A program made the position numbers and the translations under genes. A DNA stretch of 12,093 bases, from positions 1 to 12,093 of the forward strand of contig URKR01000043.1 of the NCBI GenBank assembly GCA_900548355.1, in the 5' to 3' direction. Below are positions 6,561 through 12,093 of the stretch, piece by piece. Positions within the stretch are counted from its first letter, which is position 1, and the number at the start of each line of letters is the position of its first letter. The notes under the pieces are model-generated. The model did not search any database. It was not told the origin of the DNA and worked only from the letters and a program-made list of their open reading frames with translations. Source of the DNA: an uncultured Oscillospiraceae bacterium (GTDB lineage Bacteria; Bacillota; Clostridia; Oscillospirales; Ruminococcaceae).

Positions 6561-7270
6561 TGCGCGGCAGGTATTGCCTGACCCCGATTGCCCGGGTCCG
6601 CAGCGAGTTTTCGGAAAAATTCGGCATCCCGCGGCAGAGCGGGCTGGTCGATGCGCTGCGGGCGCAGATCGTCTTTGAACCGGCCTTCCGCCGGCCCGAG
6701 GCGCTGCGCGGGCTTGCGGGCTACAGCCACATCTGGCTGATCTGGCAGTTTTCGGAGGTTGTGGCCGCCGGGGCGGACGGCGAACACTGGCGGCCCACCG
6801 TGCGCCCGCCGCGGCTGGGCGGCAACACCCGGATGGGGGTGTTTGCGACCCGCAGCCCGTTCCGGCCGAACGCCTTGGGGCTTTCCTGCGTGCGGCTTGT
6901 TTCCATCGAGCCCGACACCCCCGAAGGCCCGGTGCTGACGGTGGCCGGCGCCGACCTTTTGAACGGCACCCCGATCTATGACATCAAGCCCTACCTGCCA
7001 AGCGTTGACGCCCACCCCGAAGCCCGCGCCGGCTTTGCCGGCCCTGCGGCCGGCCACGCGCTGGCGGTGGCCGACCCGCAAAACCTGCTGGCCGCCCTGG
7101 ACGAGCAAACCCGCCAAGGGCTCGTCGGCGTGCTTGAAAACGACCCGCGCCCCGGCTACCAGCGCGACCCCGGCCGGGTGTACGGGCTGACCTTTGCCGG
7201 CTGGGCCGTGCACTTCACGGTGGACGGCGATGTGCTGACTTTGACGGGGCTGGAATTCAGCCCAAAATAG
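6560..7270 (+). CDS. trmO: tRNA (N6-threonylcarbamoyladenosine(37)-N6)-methyltransferase TrmO
   Basis: A 236-aa protein of the TrmO/YaeB/UPF0066 family, which uses S-adenosylmethionine to methylate t6A at position 37 of certain tRNAs, notably tRNA-Thr. Family signatures are clear: the N-terminal YCLTPIARVRSEF, the core PPRLGGNTRMGVFATRSPFRPNALGLS (residues 83-109, split here by motif: GGNTR, FATRSPFRPN), then DLLNGTPIYDIKPYLP (132-147) and the C-terminal DPRPGYQRDPGRVYGL. The ATG at 6560 overlaps the lacZ stop (TGATG), so translation is probably coupled; a weak AAAGGT site (6545-6550) lies inside lacZ. A GTG one codon earlier is an alternative start. The link to lacZ looks positional rather than functional. 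Confidence 0.95.
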   Translation: MRGRYCLTPIARVRSEFSEKFGIPRQSGLVDALRAQIVFEPAFRRPEALRGLAGYSHIWLIWQFSEVVAAGADGEHWRPTVRPPRLGGNTRMGVFATRSPFRPNALGLSCVRLVSIEPDTPEGPVLTVAGADLLNGTPIYDIKPYLPSVDAHPEARAGFAGPAAGHALAVADPQNLLAALDEQTRQGLVGVLENDPRPGYQRDPGRVYGLTFAGWAVHFTVDGDVLTLTGLEFSPK

Positions 7271-7363
7271 CAAACCATACGAATACATAATATCGGCGTT
7301 CCGGCGCCTTCGGCGCGCGATCCACCGCTTGATTCTTTCTTATTTTTGTTCATTCATACAACC

Positions 7364-7405
7364 TCCCTCCCCCGCATAGCCTGTCTATACGGGGGAGGGA
7401 TTTTT
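7364..7405 (+). terminator. Strong hairpin terminator whose 3' arm is the next gene's ribosome site
   Basis: Arms TCCCTCCCCC (7364-7373) and GGGGGAGGGA (7391-7400) pair perfectly. The stem continues inward through G7374-C7390 and ATAG (7376-7379) / CTAT (7385-7388), with one mismatch, to a 5-base loop. Five T residues follow (7401-7405). It is 93 bases after trmO and should end that transcript. The ATG of the GHL10 gene starts at 7406, so GGGGGAGGGA is also its only ribosome site, hidden in the stem. The 7271-7363 stretch before it holds a short GCGCC/GGCGC hairpin (7304-7316) and a T-rich run, with no gene. Confidence 0.85.
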
Positions 7406-8713
7406 ATGTGTTTCCGGGGCGGTTGGCGGCGGGGGGTGGCCGTTCTGGCGGGGCTGGCCGCCTTTGTGCTCGTGCTGGCCGCGCCGGCGCTTGTGCCGGG
7501 GCCTTTGCCCGAAAACAGCGCCAAAAACACCTTCGAAAACACGGCCGAAAGCACGCCCGCGCCAGCGCCAAGCGCCGTACCGGAGGCAGCCGCAGCGCCG
7601 GCTTCTTCCGCGCAGCTCGCCTACCGCGCGGTCTGGGTCTCCTACCTTGAATGGCAGCGGATGGACTTTTCTTCGGCCGAAGCGTTCGGGGCCGAAGCCG
7701 CCGCCATGCTTGATAACATTGCGGGGCTTGGCGCGAACGTCGTGCTGGCCCAGGTCCGGCCGTTCGGGGATGCGCTCTACCCAAGCGCGCTCTACCCCTT
7801 CAGCCACCTGGCAACCGGCACGCAGGGGGAAGACCCCGGCTTTGACCCGCTCGCCATCCTCGTCGAGCAAGCCCACGCGCGGGGGCTTGAGCTTGAAGCC
7901 TGGGTGAACCCCTACCGCCTGCAGGCCGGCGGCACGCCCGCGGCGCTGGCCGGGACAAACCTTGCCAACACCCGCCCCGACTGGGTCAAGCCCGCCGGCG
8001 GCGGGCTGTACCTTGACCCGGCCAGCCCCGATGTGCGCCGGTACATCGCCGACGGCGTAGCCGAGCTCTGCGAAAACTACGCAATCGACGGCATCCACAT
8101 GGACGACTATTTCTACCCGACGACCGACGAAGCCTTTGACGCGGCCGACTATGCGGCCTACTGCGAGGGGACCGGCGCCCCGCTGCCGCTCGACGATTGG
8201 CGGCGCGAGAATGTCGATGCGCTGGTAGAAGCCTGCCGTGCGGTCACCCGGGCGGCCGGGGTGCGGTTCGGCATTGCGCCGCAGGGGCAGCCGGCGCTGT
8301 GCTACGGCACGCAGTACAGCGACGCCGCCGGCTGGCTGGCTGAAGGGCTTGTCGATATCCTGATGCCCCAGCTCTACTGGGGGCGCGATTACACGGCGGA
8401 CGGCGACAATTCGCTGGCGCTGGATACGCTTGCGGCCGAATGGCTCGCGATGGACAGGGCCCCGGGGGTCTCGCTCTGTTTTGGCCTTGGGGCCTACCGC
8501 ATCGGTGAAGGGGACGGCGGCGACCGCACCGGCCCCGGCACCGAGTGGCTGTCCGGCCATGCGCTGGCCGACCAGGCCGAAGCGCTGGCCGCGCTCGGGG
8601 CGGATGGGGTCGGCCTGTACCGGTACGATTCCCTGTTTGCGAACGATCTCTACCCCACCTTCGCCGCACAGGAAGCGCAGGCCCTGCGCGGGCTGGCCGC
8701 CCCGCGCGGCTGA
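7406..8713 (+). CDS. GHL10 (DUF187/YngK-type) family glycoside hydrolase, exported
   Basis: A 435-aa protein with an N-terminal basic stretch and hydrophobic segment (about 11-31), acting as signal peptide or membrane anchor. A Pro/Ala/Ser-rich linker (to about 70) leads to a GHL10 TIM-barrel domain (about 72-425). Signatures are YRAVWVSYLEW (73-83), VLAQVRPFGDALYPS (113-127), LELEAWVNPYR (161-171), IDGIHMDDYFYP (227-238), FGIAPQGQ and DILMPQLYWG (317-326). D233/D234 are probable active-site acids. YngK relatives are thought to act on cell-wall or other extracellular glycans, but no substrate is known. ATG 7406 is chosen over an in-frame ATG at 7346 because the earlier one would translate the terminator hairpin and lacks a ribosome site. 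It is convergent with the lipoprotein gene. Confidence 0.9.
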   Translation: MCFRGGWRRGVAVLAGLAAFVLVLAAPALVPGPLPENSAKNTFENTAESTPAPAPSAVPEAAAAPASSAQLAYRAVWVSYLEWQRMDFSSAEAFGAEAAAMLDNIAGLGANVVLAQVRPFGDALYPSALYPFSHLATGTQGEDPGFDPLAILVEQAHARGLELEAWVNPYRLQAGGTPAALAGTNLANTRPDWVKPAGGGLYLDPASPDVRRYIADGVAELCENYAIDGIHMDDYFYPTTDEAFDAADYAAYCEGTGAPLPLDDWRRENVDALVEACRAVTRAAGVRFGIAPQGQPALCYGTQYSDAAGWLAEGLVDILMPQLYWGRDYTADGDNSLALDTLAAEWLAMDRAPGVSLCFGLGAYRIGEGDGGDRTGPGTEWLSGHALADQAEALAALGADGVGLYRYDSLFANDLYPTFAAQEAQALRGLAAPRG

Positions 8714-8731
8714 ACCGCCCGCGGCGGTTTT
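8713..8731 (+). terminator. Short terminator after the GHL10 gene
   Basis: A 7-bp stem, AACCGCC (8713-8719) with GGCGGTT (8723-8729), and a 3-base loop are followed by TT, so four T residues in a row (8728-8731) close it. It begins on the last base of the stop codon and sits between convergent genes. The T-run is short, so efficiency may be modest; no T-run is present on the minus strand. Confidence 0.6.
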
Positions 8732-8743
8732 GAAAGCTTGCCT

Positions 8744-10222
8744 TTACCGCGCCGCCTCGTTCCAGGGGGTGACGGGGCGGTAGTTGGGGGTGCTTGCAAG
8801 GAGGTCTTCGGCGGAGAGCAGACCCTCGAGTTCCTGAAATCTCGTGCCTTCATACAGGCTGCCGTCCTTGTTGATATCCTGGAAGCTCGTCTCCTCATAG
8901 CCGTAGAGGCAGAAGAAATCGCCCTCCCATTCATCCCAAATAAAGATCGGCTGGGTGCCGTGGGCGCTCTCGTAGTATTGCAGCGTGACCTCGGTCGCCT
9001 CGCCGCCGGCGCGGGGGATCAGGAAGAGGCGGCTTTCCCTCGTATCACTCTCCCACGGTCCCTGGCTGGTGCGCACGACATACCAATCCGGGAGCTCGGT
9101 AATTTCATAACTCAAAAATTCACCGGGTGAACGAGTCGGCAGGCCGGTGCAAAGAAGCTGCTCTTCCCCGGTCTCGTAATCGACCGCCGTCAGGGCGCCG
9201 GCGGAAAAATCCTGCCGCACAAAGGAGGTCGGGTTCTGCATCGGCAGCACAAGGGTTCGTTCGTAGCCTGTGTAGGCACTGTCTCCATCGCCCACCGTGT
9301 AAAAACCCTCGCTCTCCCATTGCAAACCTGTACGCCAGCTTGCGGTGTCAAGGTCAAAGCAGTCAATCCGGCCACCAGTCACAAGGCCGTAGTCTTTCTG
9401 TTCAGGGTCATTTTCCACCTGGCTGAGCGCCAGATACAGTGTGCGGCCGCGCGCGCCGACCAGGCTGTAATTCCAGATATCCTGCCCAAGTTCCGCCGCC
9501 GTCCAGCTGCGCAGAGCAGCAGTCGCGCCGCTCTGCTGATCGACCGAAAGCAGGCGCAGTTCGTCATCGCTGTGGTCGGTCTGGTCGTGGCGCAGCTCCA
9601 TCAAAAGATAGAGGTTCCGGTCGTCGGCCACCAGATCCCGCACAAGGCCGCTGTCGCCGTCGGGCAGATCAGGGAAGCTCGCAAGCAGTTTGCGGCTTGC
9701 GCCGTCTGCCACTATCAGACAGGCGTCTGTGCCCAGCGCCGCTATCGCCTTGTCGGTAGGGTTTTCTTCGGGGTTCTCGTACAGGGTGCAGCCGGTGCGG
9801 TACAGCTCATAGCAGCGGTCACCGTCCGGGTAGAGCTGCAGGGGCTGATTCAGGCGAAAATATTGCCACGCCCCGCAGACCTGGCTCTGGTGATCGCAGC
9901 CCGGAATCGTGCAGTATGGAGTTTCCTGCCCAGTCGCGTAGTCCAGCCGCAGCAAAAGCGAACCGCCGTGGCTTGCGGCATCCGGTATATGCAGCGCATA
10001 TGCCGCGCCGCCGCCGTAGGTTTCGCCGAGCAGGTGCGCCTCACCCGCGCCGATGGCGGTGGAAGAGGTGTTTCCAGCCGCAGCGGCCGGGTTGGCGGGG
10101 GTTTCAGCAGTTTCGGAGGTTGGGGTGGATGTATCCGATTCGGCCGCCGGCGCGCCGCAGGCCGTAAGGGCCAGGCAGAGGGCGAAGGTGAACGGAAGCG
10201 CCCGGAGGAGGGAGTGTTTCAT
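8744..10222 (-). CDS. Lipoprotein with C-x4-C-x-H-x4-C motif, function unknown
   Basis: A 492-aa lipoprotein: signal peptide with lipobox LTAC, so C22 should be lipidated and hold the mature protein on the outer face of the membrane. Residues about 24-58 are a Ser/Thr/Ala-rich linker. The rest consists of repeated short beta-strand stretches with Tyr/Leu pairs (LYLLMEL, RTLYLALS, WYVVRTS, SRLFLIPR, FFCLYGY), suggesting a beta-propeller-like fold. C104, C109, H111 and C116 (CTIPGCDHQSQVC) form a compact Cys/His motif that could bind metal or a disulfide; similar motifs recur, as I recall, in clostridial lipoproteins of unknown role. AAAGGCGG (10231-10238) lies 8 bases before ATG. It sits downstream of a sensor kinase and membrane protein on the same strand; an envelope-sensing role is only inference. 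Confidence 0.85.
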   Translation of the reverse strand: MKHSLLRALPFTFALCLALTACGAPAAESDTSTPTSETAETPANPAAAAGNTSSTAIGAGEAHLLGETYGGGAAYALHIPDAASHGGSLLLRLDYATGQETPYCTIPGCDHQSQVCGAWQYFRLNQPLQLYPDGDRCYELYRTGCTLYENPEENPTDKAIAALGTDACLIVADGASRKLLASFPDLPDGDSGLVRDLVADDRNLYLLMELRHDQTDHSDDELRLLSVDQQSGATAALRSWTAAELGQDIWNYSLVGARGRTLYLALSQVENDPEQKDYGLVTGGRIDCFDLDTASWRTGLQWESEGFYTVGDGDSAYTGYERTLVLPMQNPTSFVRQDFSAGALTAVDYETGEEQLLCTGLPTRSPGEFLSYEITELPDWYVVRTSQGPWESDTRESRLFLIPRAGGEATEVTLQYYESAHGTQPIFIWDEWEGDFFCLYGYEETSFQDINKDGSLYEGTRFQELEGLLSAEDLLASTPNYRPVTPWNEAAR

Positions 10223-10302
10223 AGAGATAACCGCCTTTCGGGGAGTTGGATAAACACAAGGGAAGTAAAATATGTATTTTCAGAGCATCGCATTTTAGAG
10301 AT

Positions 10303-10325
10303 TGTAGCGGCGCACAGCGTGCGCC
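10303..10325 (+). repeat. REP-like hairpin, plus orientation
   Basis: TGTAGC followed by a 7-bp perfect inverted repeat GGCGCAC (10309-10315) / GTGCGCC (10319-10325) around AGC. It lies in the 184-base gap between the membrane-protein and lipoprotein genes and faces a similar element at 10387-10411. On the minus strand TACAAT (10301-10306) looks like a -10 box, but I see no matching -35. The AT-rich 10256-10308 stretch is the likely place of the lipoprotein promoter. Confidence 0.5.
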
Positions 10326-10386
10326 ATTTGTGGAAGGGAGCCGGATGTTACAAAGGATACCGGGGACACAAAATCCAATCCCGCAG

Positions 10387-10411
10387 GGGCGGATTCCATA
10401 TCCGCCCTACC
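10387..10411 (-). repeat. REP-like hairpin, minus orientation
   Basis: An 8-bp inverted repeat GGGCGGAT (10387-10394) / ATCCGCCC (10400-10407) around 5 bases. Read on the minus strand it is preceded by GGTA, giving the same GTAG-plus-hairpin layout as the element at 10303-10325 in the opposite direction. Its outer base overlaps the stop codon of the membrane-protein gene (10407-10409). No T-run follows at once, so it is not a standard terminator, though it could protect the 3' end of the message. Confidence 0.5.
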
Positions 10412-11231
10412 CTGCCACCCCCATCATCTCCAGCATCTCGGCCATTGTCTCGGGCGGGACGCTGGCGGCGCTCAAAGAGAGGCCGTCGCGGGCGTTGGCG
10501 GTGACGTAGAGCTGCGCTTCGGCGCTGTAGGCGGCTTCGCCGGCGTCGGGGATGCTGGCGCTGAGGTCGATAACCTGCCAATCCGCAAAATCGTCCAGCC
10601 CCGTCAGCGTTAAATACGCTTCAAGCGCGCCTTCCTTCACGGGGTCGCGCAGCGGCGTGCCGGGCACATAGAGCCGGACATAGACCGGCGCGCCTTCCGG
10701 CGTCCAGATCAGCGAGAGCGAAACGCCGGCCTGCTCGGTTTCGGCCGGGTAGCCGGTCAACATTTTGAGCCCGCCGGGCGCGCTGCCGCCCCGCCAGGTA
10801 TAGCGCGCGGCATCCGGGCCAAGGGCCGCGGCCGCCGCTTCGGCCGTTTCGGCATCCAGCAGGCCGGCCGTCTCCATCGCCGGCAGCAGGGCGGCGGCCT
10901 CCTCACGCAAGGCGGGCAGCGCGGTATCGGCGGCAAGGTTCCACCCGCTTTCCAGGTCGTAAATGTTCACCCCGTCCAGCGAGACGTTGGTCGTGTGGGC
11001 AGTCGCGTAGAGCAGGCAGGCCGTCGGGTTCGCCCGCCCGGCCTTGCCGAGGGTGTTGGGGTCGGCCGGCAGCGGGTGCGGGGTGTACAGCAGCGCGCGG
11101 TCCCAAAGCGCAAACACCGCGAACGGCAGCGCCAGGCAGAGCGCGAGCGCGGCCAAACAGAGCGCCGCGAACCGGCGGGTGGCGGGCAGCGGGGCGCGGA
11201 CGCCTTCGTTTTGTTTCACGCTGTGTTTCAT
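10407..11231 (-). CDS. Single-pass membrane protein of unknown function, coupled to the histidine kinase
   Basis: A 274-aa protein I do not recognise. It has a short cytoplasmic N terminus, one transmembrane helix (about 21-43, rich in Ala/Leu/Phe) and an outside domain of about 230 residues. The domain has a region with NVSLDGVNIYDLESGWNL (about 82-99), an Ala/Glu-rich helical part (105-140) and a beta-rich second half that includes SLIWTPEGAPVYVRLYVPG and YLTLTGLDD. The ATG overlaps the kinase stop as ATGA (11228-11231) and a perfect AAGGAGG (11239-11245) lies 7 bases upstream inside the kinase gene, so the two are translationally coupled. This makes an accessory sensing or target role for the kinase plausible, but nothing in the sequence proves it. 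Confidence 0.85.
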   Translation of the reverse strand: MKHSVKQNEGVRAPLPATRRFAALCLAALALCLALPFAVFALWDRALLYTPHPLPADPNTLGKAGRANPTACLLYATAHTTNVSLDGVNIYDLESGWNLAADTALPALREEAAALLPAMETAGLLDAETAEAAAAALGPDAARYTWRGGSAPGGLKMLTGYPAETEQAGVSLSLIWTPEGAPVYVRLYVPGTPLRDPVKEGALEAYLTLTGLDDFADWQVIDLSASIPDAGEAAYSAEAQLYVTANARDGLSLSAASVPPETMAEMLEMMGVAG

Positions 11232-12093
11232 TGCGGTTCCTCCTTGGTCGGCCGGGCGGGGGCCAGCGGCAATGCGACGGTGACGGTGGTGCCGGCCCCC
11301 GGCTCGCTTTCAAATTGCAGCGCTGTGCCGTGCCGCGCCGCGATGGCCGCGCAGAGCGCCAGCCCCAGCCCGCTGCCGCCGCCGGCCCGGGTGCGGGATT
11401 TATCCACCATGTAAAACGGCTCGGTCAGGCGGGGCAGGTCGGCGGCCGGGATGCCGCAGCCGTTGTCGGCCACCGTAAAAACGGCGCGGCCCCCTTCGGC
11501 CCGGCAGGCAACGACCACCTGGCCCCCGGCCCGGCCGCGGCAGGCCTGGCAGGCGTTGCGGACGAGGTTTGCGAGCAGATCCTCCCACAAAATGCGGTCG
11601 GCGCAGACGGTGCAGCCGGCCGGCGCAAACTGCAATTCGACACCCTCGGCCGGCGGCAGGCTGCGGGCCAGCGCGGCGAAAAGCGCGCGGTCGCTGACCG
11701 GGGCGGGTTCTACGGCGTCGTCGCTCTCAAGCCCAAGCAGCGCGAGCAGCTTGCCGCTGAGCGATTCAAGCCGGCGGGTTTCGTGGTAGATGAAGTCGGC
11801 GGCTTCCTTGGTCGCGGCCGGGTCGGCCGGGCCGGCGCGCAGCAGGGAGGCATAGCCCATCATGCTGGTCATCGGGGTTTTGAGCTCATGGGTAAAGGCG
11901 GCGACAAAGTCCCGCTCGCGCCGCACCGCCGCGTGCAGCTCGTCGATCCGGGTTTCAACGGCGGCGGCCATCGCGTCAAAGCCTTCGCTCAGCGCGCCGA
12001 TCTCGTCGTCGGTCTTTATGCCGGTGCGGCCGGCGTAGTCGCCGCCGGCGATGCGGGCGCTGGCGGCCTGCAGCCGGGTCAGCGGGGCGGTCA
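11228..12093 (-). CDS. Sensor histidine kinase, 3' part (gene runs off the right edge)
   Basis: The 287 C-terminal residues of a membrane histidine kinase are visible; the frame is open to the window end, so the N-terminal sensor and membrane helices are missing here. Order in the visible part: HAMP linker (about 1-46, with GGDYAGRTG and DDEIGALSEGFDAM), HisKA with phosphorylated H68 (FTHELKTPMTSMMG), then HATPase_c with N-box N175 (LLANLVRNA), G1 D209-G213 (VADNGCGIP), F-box (LTEPFYMVDKSR) and G2 (GGGSGLGLAL, 237-246). All catalytic boxes are intact. It is of the EnvZ/PhoR-like class. A methionine at 11971 lies inside the HAMP domain and is not the true start. A partner response regulator is expected upstream, beyond 12093. 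Confidence 0.95.
   Translation of the reverse strand, partial: TAPLTRLQAASARIAGGDYAGRTGIKTDDEIGALSEGFDAMAAAVETRIDELHAAVRRERDFVAAFTHELKTPMTSMMGYASLLRAGPADPAATKEAADFIYHETRRLESLSGKLLALLGLESDDAVEPAPVSDRALFAALARSLPPAEGVELQFAPAGCTVCADRILWEDLLANLVRNACQACRGRAGGQVVVACRAEGGRAVFTVADNGCGIPAADLPRLTEPFYMVDKSRTRAGGGSGLGLALCAAIAARHGTALQFESEPGAGTTVTVALPLAPARPTKEEPQ

Noticed and set aside
7346..7405. 20-codon N-terminal extension of the GHL10 protein
   Set aside because: The extra codons lie in the terminator hairpin and no ribosome site precedes them; ATG 7406 gives a normal signal-peptide start.
7385..8560. 391-aa minus-strand ORF opposite the GHL10 gene
   Set aside because: Basic, biased composition, and the opposite strand carries a well-conserved hydrolase with export signal.
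9320..10504. 394-aa plus-strand ORF opposite the lipoprotein
   Set aside because: The minus strand has a signal peptide, lipobox and ribosome site; this frame has none and crosses the intergenic repeats.

Overview
The window looks like a piece of a high-GC, low-GC-ancestry Firmicutes chromosome, most likely a gut Clostridia of the Oscillospiraceae/Ruminococcaceae type. This is inferred from strong GGAGG-type ribosome sites, a PTS HPr/EI pair of clostridial sequence type, a cytoplasmic GH2 beta-galactosidase, a GHL10 (YngK-type) surface hydrolase and a Cys/His-motif lipoprotein. No species is assigned. GC at third positions is high, so long antisense ORFs shadow nearly every real gene.

Left part, minus strand (1-3174): a HAD-family sugar-phosphate-type phosphatase, then ptsH (HPr), then ptsI (Enzyme I). 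ptsH has a near-consensus promoter of its own. A terminator hairpin and a second perfect palindrome separate ptsH from ptsI, so EI should be made by read-through at a lower level than HPr. A terminator follows ptsI. HPr lacks the regulatory Ser46 (Lys in its place).

Middle, plus strand (3275-7405): a promoter and perfect ribosome site lead into the first ~48 codons of a membrane sensor. This is joined out of frame to the last ~63 codons of a discoidin-like (F5/8 type C) protein, apparently the scar of a deletion (or an assembly join). Then come lacZ (GH2 beta-galactosidase) and trmO (tRNA t6A37 methyltransferase), whose start overlaps the lacZ stop. A strong terminator hairpin ends this unit, and its 3' arm is also the ribosome site of the next gene, a secreted or anchored GHL10 hydrolase (7406-8713).

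Right part, minus strand (8744-12093): a histidine kinase running off the window (HAMP, HisKA and HATPase visible), a 274-aa single-pass membrane protein coupled to it by an ATGA overlap, an intergenic region with two inverted palindromic REP-like hairpins, and a 492-aa lipoprotein. The response regulator, if present, would lie beyond the right edge.

I see no CRISPR array, tRNA, rRNA or insertion sequence, and no clearly new defence or biosynthetic system. The most interesting points are the gene-fusion scar upstream of lacZ, the Ser46-less HPr, the dual-role terminator/ribosome-site hairpin, and the kinase/membrane-protein/lipoprotein group.
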